In this document: piece by piece, positions 51,029 through 62,101 of the stretch | How positions within the stretch are numbered: position 1 is the first letter of the stretch | Layout of the letters: each line of letters starts with the position of its first letter | Source of the DNA: Chrysomallon squamiferum | Taxonomy: Eukaryota; Mollusca; Gastropoda; Neomphalida; Peltospiridae | Assembly (NCBI GenBank): GCA_012295275.1 | Contig: CM022677.1 | Span: 5,333,597-5,397,596, forward strand | Length of the DNA: 64,000 bases | Direction of reading: 5' to 3' | The notes under the pieces: generated by a model | The model's input: the letters and a program-made list of their open reading frames with translations, nothing else | What the model was told of the DNA's origin: nothing | The model's database searches: none | Position numbers and translations under genes: made by a program

Positions 51029-52655
51029 GAATAAATAATAAATATAACATTAAAATAATAAGAAAGTTTTATACGATTTTATTCGAATTCAGTTTGGAAT
51101 TGCTCTTCTTTAAGCACAATAATTATTTATAACGATAATATTTTATTAATACTAATTAAATATCCAGTTAACTACTATTATTGATTATAAACAATTATAA
51201 AAATTAAATTGCTAACAATAAATTTATTTTAAAAAATAAATAAATTTAAAAAAAATGTGACCTACTGAAATTGGAATTCAAATGTCAACTGACGTAAAAC
51301 CGTTAAATGTTTTTATTTATACCCGAAATTAAATCCGCTGACGTAGATTTAAATAGACTGCGCATGTGCATGGGAGATATTATTACACTAGTAACTTAAA
51401 TTTTTCAAAATACATAATTATAGTTTATTAATTTATTAATTTAACTAACATTTTAAAAATAGTTATTTACATCCATCAGAATATATTTTTTATTTAAACA
51501 TATGGATAAACGTTTCTGTCTGTCTGTCTAGTTGTTTTTCTGCAAATGTAGATTCAAATACATTATCTGTTTTGGTTCATTAAGAAAAAGAGGAAAAGGA
51601 AAGAAAAGAAAAAAAATATGACAACAAAATGAATACCATGTAAATGAAAAATGAAAATAATGTAAAAGAATAAAAAAAAGGTTTCACTATTCGTTGTAAA
51701 ACTTAAAATAAAATTAAAATGAAAGAAAATATATTTATTTCACACACACACAAACACACATACGGTGGTAATTTTAAATCCATTTATAAGATAAGCAAAC
51801 CTGTAACATATTTTCAAACTGGGATGTATTACTTTACTGTAAACAAAAAGAAAGAAATGTTTAGTAAACTTCCATTGTTCATGAAACTGAAAATTATTTA
51901 CATAAACATGATTAGAATCTTACACCATGACCCAAGTTTCTAAAAGTAGGATTTCTTCCTGCGATGTCTGTTTTGAAGATAAATAATAATAATATTAATA
52001 AGAGAACATTTATTGTTATACAACGTTATTCTTTCTTTTATCGTTCATCATTCAAGAGTAAAACGGTCTGGTGCGAGTTGAAGACAGGTCTCGATTACGA
52101 CAGTAGTTTCAATAAATAAATAAATAAATAAATAAATGACAACCCTTTATAAACATTTTCTGAGGCGAAGACAATATAAAAATATACTAATTTTGTCATT
52201 TAGCTGTATCATAATAATAATTTTACATGCGATTGCGTTCGCAGCCGGAAAATGACGAATGATACCGAACAAATCTTTATAACTACCGAAGCATGCTGGA
52301 CCATGCTGACATAAATCCACTTATAAGATAAAAAACAAAACTGGAGCACATTTTAGAACTCCGATGTAGCAAGATACTCGGTTTTCTGTATGAATAAATA
52401 TCATTTACATATCAGTTACCCATATCAACTCTAGTAAAATTTCACGTGTAAATCGCACCGTTCTTTTCGCTGAATATAAATTTATATGTATGAGCTTTAA
52501 AAAAATATAAAATGCAGTCTTATTAATTTAAAAAAGGACATTATCGATATATGTATGTATATATATATAATGAACACGTAAAAGAAAGCACATTAATTTA
52601 TTTCTCAATTTTTGAAGAAAAATAATACCCCCTCCTCTAGCTCTGACTTCTTTAC

Positions 52656-53708
52656 AGTTTGCTGGTTTTGTTACGCATAATTATCATGTATATCCTTGAG
52701 GAAACTTATTAACTTATCAACTATTAGTCAATGGCATATGCTACGCAATCTAAACTACAGGTAGACCTGAAGAAATGTTTACCAATAGTTATAGCATCCT
52801 CTGAACTTAATATTAACGTGAATGCTGACATCCTAATAAACATTTTATTATTACTATTTTCATTCAGTCTTAATGTGAAAAAAAATAGGTATATATTCTT
52901 GGATCAGTTTGGAATCATGTACATCAGAATCTTCTGTAGGCCTGGTGACGTGAGGGTATTGGTTGTCTTTCCATTCAAAAAAGAAAAAAGAAAAAGAGAA
53001 AGAGCATATGACTGAAATAATTTACTTTTCATATCTAAAAATAAAAATACAAGCAGAATAATTTTTCAGACAGTAAGGATGGTAAAATGAGAAACACAGA
53101 TATTTACAATCAGACATAGTATTTTTATGTATATCTTCAAATGTCTATCAAATGAATTTATGTCAAAAAAAGAATGTTGTTTTGGTGGGTTTTTTTTTGT
53201 TATAAACAAATTCTAATTATCCCTAATTACATAATTTTAAATATATTTATACAATGATTACCCCCAGCAACCCTTGATTTTCCCCGATTTAAAATATGAC
53301 AAAGAAAGAAAAAAAAAACATTTTTTATTTTTTTTTTATTAATTTCTTCTTTTTTTTTTATGAAAAATTCTAATTACTATAATTACCTAATTTTAAATGT
53401 ATTTACATTGATTATCCCAGCAAACCCTTCATTCCCCCCCCCCCCGATTTAAATAATACAAAAATCTTTGATTAAAAAGTTTAACACCTCTATGCACTAT
53501 CGCATTAATTTTAGCTTATATAGAAAAATGGCGTTCCATAGCAATGATGAATCTCTAATCCTCTTTCAGCGATAAAAGTTAGAATAACCAAGCACAGATC
53601 AACGATAAAAACAGTGCAAGCTGCTATGAAGTACAATGTGTACACTGGATGTTCTGATCACATTGACAATGCAGTCTCTTGAAGATCACTGAGTTTTCAA
53701 AATTCAAA
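52656..53708. other. AT-rich region with a two-copy 100-bp repeat
   Basis: 53205-53305 and 53365-53460 are tandem-like copies (TTCTAATTANNNTAATTAC, then CCCAGCAANCCTT and CCCCGATTTAAA). An open frame of 94 codons at 52731-53015 has no recognisable domain and I do not call it a gene. Confidence 0.55.
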
Positions 53709-55003
53709 TTACGGTTCAGACAGATTTTCTCCTGAAAGTGTTGAGCTTTCTCTGGACAGGGAAGACTGTGATGTAATAGCATTCTGGTGCTCTAGTGAAC
53801 CTTTTCTGAAAATGTGTCTTACAACATTTTCAACTGAAGTGCTGGCTGAGGCAGCTTGAATCTGTTGTCTAGGATCCTACAACAATAATTCATTAATAAA
53901 CTAAACATAAAATAAAGTGCAAGTAGTATTTTCTTTTCAGTTCTAACTGCATTTCATTGTCTTAGCAAGAAGACTTGTAGTCCACATTTGTGTTTTTTCC
54001 ATAAAATTTTAATAATAAAAATATTTTATTAATTGTTTTTATATTCTTAATTTGAATCAGTTTAATATTTTTCAGCTAATAGTTACAATAATGAATCATT
54101 TAGGTATATTTTAAAATGTATTTAAAACAAAGACAACATTACACAAGCATGAGATAAAATAAGAAAAGAAGCAAAACCTAGATCTTACACGCCAATTTAT
54201 ACATCTGTATGACCTTCAAATCCAGCAAAATTATATCCGTATACTAAATTTTAAAATATTATAAATATCTCTAGCCCTACCACACAAAGAATTAAATGTA
54301 TTTCAGATTAGAGTCGGATATTAATAAAAGCAAATTACATATTTATACAACTGTTCTGTTCACTACTCTATTAGGCTGACATGCAAATTATTACAAGGTT
54401 TGTTGTTGAACCATTATTGCATTGATTTGACTACTATCTAAACTAAATAACATTTACAATATCAAGATCCTTTATGAACCATTTATATAAAATTATCAAT
54501 ACTATTCTGTACATTAAAATAAATTGTCGGCATGCTATTTTTGATTAAATTCATTCTTAATGAAATGAGCTAACAAACACAAAAGTGAATGAATAAAACA
54601 AACCTTTATAGGAGCATTCAATCCACACATAGACATGGATCTTTCAGAACCTGGAGCAAAAAAATCAAAATAAATAAAATAAAACAACAGTTGTACGTAT
54701 TATATTTTTAATTAAAAAAAAAAAAAAAAAAAAAAAAGTCCACCAACTACTACAACAGTTTTTTTTTTTTTAAGTACTGCATCTTTCATCTTATAAATTG
54801 TTTTCTTTAAAGTTAAGTATCTAATACAAAATTGCATTTTACTTTCGAAACATATTTAATAATTAATTTTCAGTTATTAAATTTGTAAAATTCATAGATT
54901 GTTGACTAAGAATTGCTAATAACATTACCTATTTCTGTAAAATTGCTGCCAAAAGGCTTTTCCACTGACATTAACTGTTTCCTGAAATTAAATAATTATT
55001 TTG

Positions 55004-55040
<37 letters not shown>

Positions 55041-55295
55041 CAACAACAAAATAAAACACAATGCCATCCTTAATTAAGTGCATCAATGACAACAAAGATA
55101 TGTATAAATTCTTAAGATCTTTTAATTCACCTCAATTTCTATATAAATATCATTATCATCTTTGTCAGTTAAAGAGGTGAATGGAAAAAGAAAAGACAGT
55201 GTAAATGTATCAACTCACTGTTTGATCTTTCTTATGCGATCAACATTAACGTTCTCAACATGAGTTATTTCCATTGTACAACTGAGTCTCATCTC
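53709..55295 (-). CDS. Four phase-consistent 3'-terminal exons of an unidentified gene
   Basis: Minus-strand exons 55295-55219 (77 bp), 54981-54929 (53 bp), 54650-54604 (47 bp) and 53876-53709 (168 bp including TAA), each with AG before and GT after. The phases fit at all three joins (CA|G, ATA G|GT, AAG|GAT). The protein reads EMRLSCTMEITHVENVNVDR, IRKIKQKQLMSVEKPFGSNF, TEIGSERSMSMCGLNAPIK, DPRQQIQAASASTSVENVVR, and ends STLSGENLSEP. It is Ser-rich and low in hydrophobics, as expected for a disordered C-terminus. No domain is recognised. Consistent phase and lack of stops over 114 codons argue that this is or recently was a real gene. Upstream exon candidates (55.5-55.9 kb and perhaps 59.6-60.0 kb) contain stops, so the gene may be decaying. 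Confidence 0.5.
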
Positions 55296-55528
55296 CTACA
55301 AAAAAACACACAATTATATTTGAACTGATTTTACGTGTAGAATTCTCTGGTTGTTAATTATTACTACTTTTATATATAAATAAATAAAAAATAAACAAAT
55401 ATAAAAATAAGTAAAATGAAGTAAGAAGACAGCGGAAAGATAGAGAAAATATTTTGCATAGAATTTTGTGAAAGACTGATGAATTATTTAAAATGGAAAG
55501 GTTTACAATGAATATTGTATTTAAATAC

Positions 55529-55880
55529 CTGCTGGACAGCACCAAATACTTCAACTCTACTGGAGACTCAAGCTGCTCTTTGTTCCAAAATGTCAATCTG
55601 AGTTTGTTTTTTAGTTTTTTAGTTTTAGAAGCAGTTTTTAGAATTGTTTTTCCTTAACAAGCTGATTTAACTTCTAAATCCACAGTTTAGTATATTGGTT
55701 TCTTCAGTTCCTATAAATTATGTGATTAAAGATCTGAAGTCATTCAGTAAATACTGACATTTCCTTGTTCTTCGTCCACATTGTTTTCAGCAATGTTCCT
55801 TGACCTTTCTTAAATCTCTTTTCTTTGCTCTTGAGTTAATTTGTCCACCTTGAAGGCCAGAAATAGACTTAGGAACTCAG
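55529..55880 (-). pseudogene. Further upstream exon candidates with stops
   Basis: Minus strand, 55597-55529 reads IDILEQRAA, TGA, VSSRVEVFGAVQQ and ends CAG|GTATTT, in phase with the next exon. About 55880-55755 reads KVDKLTQEQRKEI, TAA, ERSRNIAENNVDEEQGNV. Both look coiled-coil-like, each with one stop. They are probably exons of the same gene as 53709-55295, damaged or misread. Confidence 0.35.
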
Positions 55881-57194
55881 TCTGTTTAAGATACCAAAAA
55901 TAAACCATAATATATATATATTCAATCAAAAGCTAATGTAAAAACATTCAAGTGACATTACACTGAAAATAATATTATATGTTTATAAAACAATAAGCAT
56001 ACATTTTATTAGTTCTGACATCATTTTGTCAATAGGAAACATAAAATACCTGATATACTGTGGATATAGTGTAACATATAGTGTGTGTGTGGGTGTGTGT
56101 GTGTGTGTGTGAAAGAGAGTGTACGTTTGTTTGATTTTTGGCATGTCTATCTAAAAAATGACTTTTTGAAATAGGAAAATATCAGGCCTCTATCTGCTTT
56201 CATAAGCTTGTTATTTTATTTTCAGACTAAATTCATTGAAGATTGTCTAGTATAATAAGTTAAACATAAATGTGAAAAAATGAATTATTACTGCATTTAA
56301 TAAAAACTAAAACCATCTCCAAAACAAAGAACCTACTCTAACTGAATAAAAAATCTTTTTCACATAAGTATTGTTTATCACATTGAAAGATCACAAAGAG
56401 ATATCATTAATCTAAAATCACAAATAAATCACATCTTTAAGTAAAATTCTCATCTGATAAGTTGGTGAACTGAAATACAAATATACAGTTGAGACAGCTG
56501 TCCTAACAGGAAAACATATCTGGATAGTGCTGATATTTTGCTAGTTAAGGAAAATGATGGATGCAACACGAACTGCTGAACACAAAAGATGTTTCCTGAA
56601 CTAATTTAACTAATGTCTGCAATGACTGAAATAAGAAAACATCAGTATAAATAAAATGCATAAACATGCAATAACTCTACATGATTTAAATACACATAAT
56701 TGAAAACAAGGACTGAAGATATCATGTCATGTTACATGTAATTATACATGTTTTAATCAGGTGTTTGCTCAAACCTGTATAGTGGGATTCAGTATACACA
56801 GTGCAGACATTATTACACACAGTCAGATGACTCTAACCAAAAAACCAGATAGAAATGCATTTAATACCACTTTGAAAATGAGATTTTGACCAAGGTGTAA
56901 CCAGACTTGCTGATCATAATTCATTGTCAAAAATAAAGGACAACTGATTTTTTTGGGGACAGAATAGAACTGATTCTAATTTTAGATTTGATTAAAAATA
57001 AAAGTTTACAGTCTGGCTACAACAATAAACTTACCCAGAATAATAATATTTTAATATGAAAAGATCAAGAGAATTCTAATTAATTAATTAACTGCTATGA
57101 TTTTAAAATGAGATGATATAATTAATTCAAACCACAAAAAAGTATTTTATGCCATTATTAAATTGATTCTATACTATCTAAAGTAAACATCATT
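55881..57194. other. AT-rich intronic/intergenic DNA
   Basis: No exon supported. A (GT)n run lies at about 56080-56111. Confidence 0.55.
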
Positions 57195-57790
57195 TGTGAG
57201 AAATTTATATAAAATTATCAATACTATTCTGTGCATAAAAATAAATTTTGCTACTTTTAACTTAATCCATCCTTAATCAAATGAGCTATAAAACACAAAA
57301 GTGAATGAATAAAACAAACCTTTATAGGAGCATTCAATCCACACATAGACATGGATATTTTAGATCTTGGACAAAAGAAATTAAACTCATTCTTAATTAA
57401 TGAAAATAAATAAAACAATAGTTATGTAGATTATATTTTTAATTAAAAAAACAAAAAAACAGAAAACACACACACAACAAACTACTACAAACAAAAAACA
57501 ACAAATAATAGAACTTTCACCTTATAAATTGTCTTCTTTAGTGTTGAAACACTAATATCAAAATGCATTTTAAACCCCAATACAATAATTAAGTAGCATC
57601 AGTAACAACAAAAATTGTTCATTCTAATTATTTTTTACCTTAATTTTTATACAAGTATCATCTTTATCAGTTAAAGAGGTGACACATGTGAAAGGAAAAA
57701 GAAACGACAGTGTTAACTTACTTGGTCTCTTCAAGCTCTGATCTTTTTTGTGTGGTCGTTTAATCAACACAAATAACCATTACTTCACAT
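57195..57790 (-). repeat. Partial direct duplicate of the 54480-55300 exon region
   Basis: 57195-57385 matches 54480-54670, including the 47-bp exon (ISMSMCGLNAPIK retained). 57640-57790 matches 55130-55290 around the next exon. The duplicated 47-bp exon has lost a clean in-phase acceptor (CCAAG instead of CCAGG). An exon cluster was therefore duplicated locally. Confidence 0.75.
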
Positions 57791-57974
57791 GCATGGAAAT
57801 GAAAGTCATGTCCCTCATTTCTCTGTGAAAATATATAATGTTTATTAGTATTAAAGGTATTTTATCTGTTTTTATCAATGTAAGTTATTGCTAAATATAT
57901 GCGAGTATTCAACATAAAATATAAAAGGTAAAAAGAGAAACAATAAGAGTAAAACTGTAAGTGGAGAAAGTGAA

Positions 57975-58637
57975 CAGAAAATAAGGGTAAGCAGTAGCCA
58001 AGCTGGTCAAGAAGTTGCTATTACAAGGATGTCAAATACACAGAATAACGAGATGTTCATCTGCACCATTTTATCAGTCAACACCAATTCAACAGTGTCA
58101 GCAGTCACAGTATGGACAATACCAGGGTCATTATTCTGGGATAATTTCACCAGTTTGTGCACATTCAAGATGTCAGTATGTAATTAGATACCCTGATTAA
58201 AAAGTTATTATAAGGTTTGTTGGTGCTTAAACCATTATTAAATTGATGTATCAGTGGTGAAATGATTGATATTTAGAAAAAAGTACAAGATATGAATTAC
58301 ATTCACTAACAGTTTGAAAGCAATAAAAATAAAACTGAATAGTATGGAATTAAATACAAGATATCAGTGGTAAAATGTATGAATTACAATCACAGTTTGA
58401 AAGCAATAAAAAGATCTCGGAGATTTGAAATAAACTGTGTCAGATATGAACAGTTCTACTTATGAAATGAGAGATAATAATAACAGTATGAAACAAAACA
58501 TATGTGAATTAAAAACTGAGTTTGGAAACTTAAGAAAAAATGATCTACAAACTCGCTTCATGTGTGACAATTTAATCTTTAGTGGGATACCAGAGAAAGA
58601 TGAGGAAGACACAGATGTGAAATTTACAACAAAATAA
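57975..58637 (+). mobile_element. Non-LTR retrotransposon ORF1 fragment
   Basis: 58437-58637 reads LKTEFGNLRKNDLQTRFMCD then NLIFSGIPEKDEEDTDV. This is the coiled-coil end followed by the DNLIFxGIPE motif that opens the RRM-like domain of LINE ORF1 proteins. 57975-58200 (Gln/Ser/Tyr-rich) may be its disordered N-terminal part. It ends at TAA just before a GT/GA microsatellite; no ORF2 follows. Plus strand, inside the minus-strand gene region. Confidence 0.6.
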
Positions 58638-58659
58638 TCAGGTTTGTATAAAAGTAAGT

Positions 58660-58681
58660 GTGTGTGTGTGTGTGTGTGTGT

Positions 58682-58739
<58 letters not shown>
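58660..58739. repeat. (GT)n-(GA)n compound microsatellite
   Basis: About 11 GT units then about 28 GA units. Confidence 0.95.
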
Positions 58740-58743
<4 letters not shown>

Positions 58744-59535
58744 TATGTTATAAAATGGAACTTCCTACGTTAAATTAAATTAAACAACATTAGGTTTAGA
58801 ATAATGAGAAATACATAAGAAAACAAACTCAAATTCACCTGTTCCAGTTTTTTCTCTTTTCCAGTGGCAGCAGTACAAACTTTATCATCAGTGCTGGTCA
58901 GCACCTTCTACTGAAACAACTTCACTAGCAAACATCAGCATTCAATTATGTGCCATCTGAAAAAAAATATAATAATAATAATAATAGAAATAATAAACTG
59001 TTATAAATAAATAACTAATGTTTCCATTATTATTAAAATTAAAATTTTACTGGTACCAGTTACTCGATTATTCAGACACAAAGGGGTGTGGAATATTTTT
59101 GATATACTTTGTATAATCATGATAATGATGATAATGGTATTAATTTAATTAATTAACAACACAATGATTCTTATTATGCTATTTTACAATCAGTAAAGAG
59201 TTGTTACTATAAAATTTATTTCACTTTCTCTAAGAAATAAAAATAAGATAAAGAACTTAAAACTAGGAATTGTGCAGTCTGCAGTTTCTATACAGCTGAT
59301 TCATCCTTCTCCATAATGTAAATTCCCTTTCTAGACAGCAACTGAACAATACTGCAATGACCTACATAAAATATTTAACATCAACAGTAAACAATGTTTT
59401 TAGCAATTCCAACATGGACATAATACTTTCTTTTTTTATCAATCTACATTTGTCTGATAAATGCATTCTTGTTTGCTTATTATCATTCATCCAATATGTC
59501 TCTCTCACACACAAACACACACATACAAATGCATG

Positions 59536-59569
<34 letters not shown>

Positions 59570-59628
59570 GAACATACCCTGCCACTGTTGAGAGGTTTCT
59601 AAAAACATTCTAATACAGGCCTGACAGA
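58740..59628. other. AT-rich DNA with (CA)n
   Basis: No exon supported. (CA)n at about 59538-59567. Confidence 0.5.
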
Positions 59629-59998
59629 TCACTTGACACCAGACTGTTGATTCACATTATCAATAGTCTCTTGTATCCCTTCTCTGGAAAATAGCCTGGA
59701 TTTCTGTGATGATGAAGTAGGGGACAGGGACCTGGGTGCATTGGAACCACTCTTAATCAGGTACAGAACTAGCCCAGTTATTTGAATCATCTTGTTCTGC
59801 TGCAGCTACAACCTCTGTTGTCTTCTCTCTGTTTTCTTTATCTTCACATCCAGCTTCATTCTCAGAACAGCAAGCTCAGACGTCACCTGCTGTTCAACTT
59901 CCTGGCTGTTGTCTTTGCACACAGCCAATCCAGTCATCTGCCAAGTGGTTTTGTTTGGCAGAGTAGCATATGAAGTCTTTTTACCAGCATCAGCTTGT
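59629..59998 (-). pseudogene. Coiled-coil exon resembling CAMSAP/patronin, one stop
   Basis: Minus strand: ADAGKKTSYATLPNKTTWQ, then SELAVLRMKLDVKIKKTERR, QQRL, TAG, LQQNKM, later SNAPRSLSPTSSSQKSRLFS, REGIQETIDNV, and a TGA at 59631-59629. The xLRMKLxxKxxKxERxQxRL...QxNKM pattern recalls the spectrin/calmodulin-region coiled coil of CAMSAP microtubule minus-end proteins. The start of that coil and LPNxTTWQ fit too, but this rests on memory of the family and is tentative. The TAG in the coil suggests a damaged exon. It may be upstream of the exons at 53.7-55.9 kb. Confidence 0.4.
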
Positions 59999-60787
59999 TT
60001 TCACAACAACACGGACTGCTATGGAGCTCTGCCCTTTCCTTCTTGTTCCTGTCCATGCTGAATATAAACCATCAATACATCCATATTATAGATATTCCAG
60101 CAGCACTTGCACTCTACAGTGTGGTTCTGGTCAATGATTGTGTAGCTGGATGAGAAATTAATAAAATATTTCACTCAGATCTGATTTTTCATAGAAGCAT
60201 CTTTAAATAAATTTGGAATATTTTCTCCACATGATCTAGAAAACATCAAATATAAACAAATATTAATAATGAAAAATAAAATGAATAATAATAATAAAGA
60301 TTAAAATAATAATAATAATAAAAAATAAAACACAAAATAATAAAAATTAGTAATAATAATAAGATGATTAAAAACAAAAAGGAAATACAACAAAACAAAA
60401 CAAAATGTTGATTAATAAAATAAAATTTGGCTGCCATCATATGACTTTTAAATTATAATTAAATAAAACGAAAGAGATCCAAACGCATTATCAATTATAA
60501 TAATAAATAGTAATACCTGTCTCCTTCACAAAATGAAATGATAATGCGATTACCCCAATTCTGTAGAAAATTCTTTGAACGTCAATTAAGAAGGTAAATC
60601 CGTGAAGACCGATAATCATCCCGCACTTTTCCGCAACTACTACACTACAAATAAAATTAAAATAAAACAAAAATAAAAATAATGTTCAAAACAAATAAAA
60701 TAAAATAAAATAAAGGAGCATAACAACCTTTATTAAAATATACGTACTAATTATAAATCGATGTGGTTCATCTTTTATTTATTTATT

Positions 60788-60819
<32 letters not shown>

Positions 60820-61064
60820 ATCTCATTATTAACCAATCGTTTACCGTGATCTTCAAATAACGGTGTTGTTATTCCCCTGCTTTTTCTTTCTTCTCATTAT
60901 TTATATGAATGCACCAAATAAAATCACATAGCTTACAATTCACACTACAATAACTTGCTTATTACTGTCCAGGAATATACCAATCTTTGATATACGTCTG
61001 AAAACATCGTCTGAAAAAAAAAAAAAAAAATACAGAGCGTACTTTCAGTTCATTTTAATTTTTA

Positions 61065-61122
<58 letters not shown>

Positions 61123-62101
61123 TAGGAAAAATAGAAGAAAACTTAAATGATATTCCATTATGTATACAGTTATCATATTTATTTTGTAAAACGAGCGCAG
61201 TTTACACTATGAATCATATAACATCACATACTTATAAAATAAGGTGATATTTTTAATTAAGGATACCTCTATTTTCACGAATAAATTATATAAACATTAT
61301 ATAAACATTATAAACAAGCGAAAATAAGCTGTCAGTTTTACTTAAGGATAACGCTATTTGCACTGTTCATTTTACCACTGAGTCATAAAAATACATTTTT
61401 ATTCAAAATAAATTTTAAAAACGTGTGCACTATTTGTGTAGTAGTTTATACGGGATTTTAGTTACATTGTGATACAGAGAACATTCAAAGTTAGAGAGTA
61501 GCGGTGACACCAACCGTGTAAATTGTAAGAGAAGTCCGATATCTTGAATAACTATGAATATCCTTCCAGACTAGCTACCATTATTTCTCTGTTTAGAAAA
61601 AGTTAAGTATCAGCACTACATGTCTAATTATAAATATGTTTTGTGCTATTAGCGTTTATTAAGCAAATTTGACAGAATTCAACTGAGAGAGATTTTTTTG
61701 ATTTTAGATATGTCTCCAAAAAAAATAATAACATTGTCTCAACAAAAACACTACGTTACTTTTGCTGAGTAACAAATTATTCTGACATGATATAGTAAAC
61801 ACAACATCAATTACATTGAGAAATATCACATTAACATCACAGTTGCTAATGAATAATTAATTATTTGCTAATATCTAACAGCGAAACCTCAGCTTTTCAA
61901 TACACACCTGTCTACAAAAAGAAAATCAATATTTAATTACCATTTGAGGTGCAACTAAAACCCAATCCTGATTTTGTTAGTAACAGAGCAATTAGGAATT
62001 TGGAAGGCCTCTTTATTTCTAAATTATAGATGGAACTTCCGTGTTGTAATTTTAGCTTTGTATGTGACGACAAAAATATATAGAGAACATTGTGCAACTA
62101 A
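59999..62101. other. AT-rich intergenic region
   Basis: Poly(T) of about 30 at 60791-60820 and (ATT)n at about 61069-61122. Runs of AAT/AAAAT at 60270-60370 give Ile/Tyr/Phe-rich artefact frames. No gene seen. Confidence 0.6.

Larger units (their letters stand above)
42140..52655 (-). repeat. Arm B of the large inverted duplication
   Basis: The reverse complement is colinear with 28300-35020 (landmark pairs are listed under arm A). Extra DNA relative to arm A includes the RING half of the gene and its downstream flank (about 46110-48640) and about 1.2 kb in the gene's putative intron (about 49260-50450). Many GATA/GACA and CA runs are shared with arm A in mirrored order. Confidence 0.9.

Noticed and set aside
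52731-53015. 94-codon open frame
   Set aside because: No domain, no splice or promoter context, a Lys-rich AT-driven end. Chance length is plausible.
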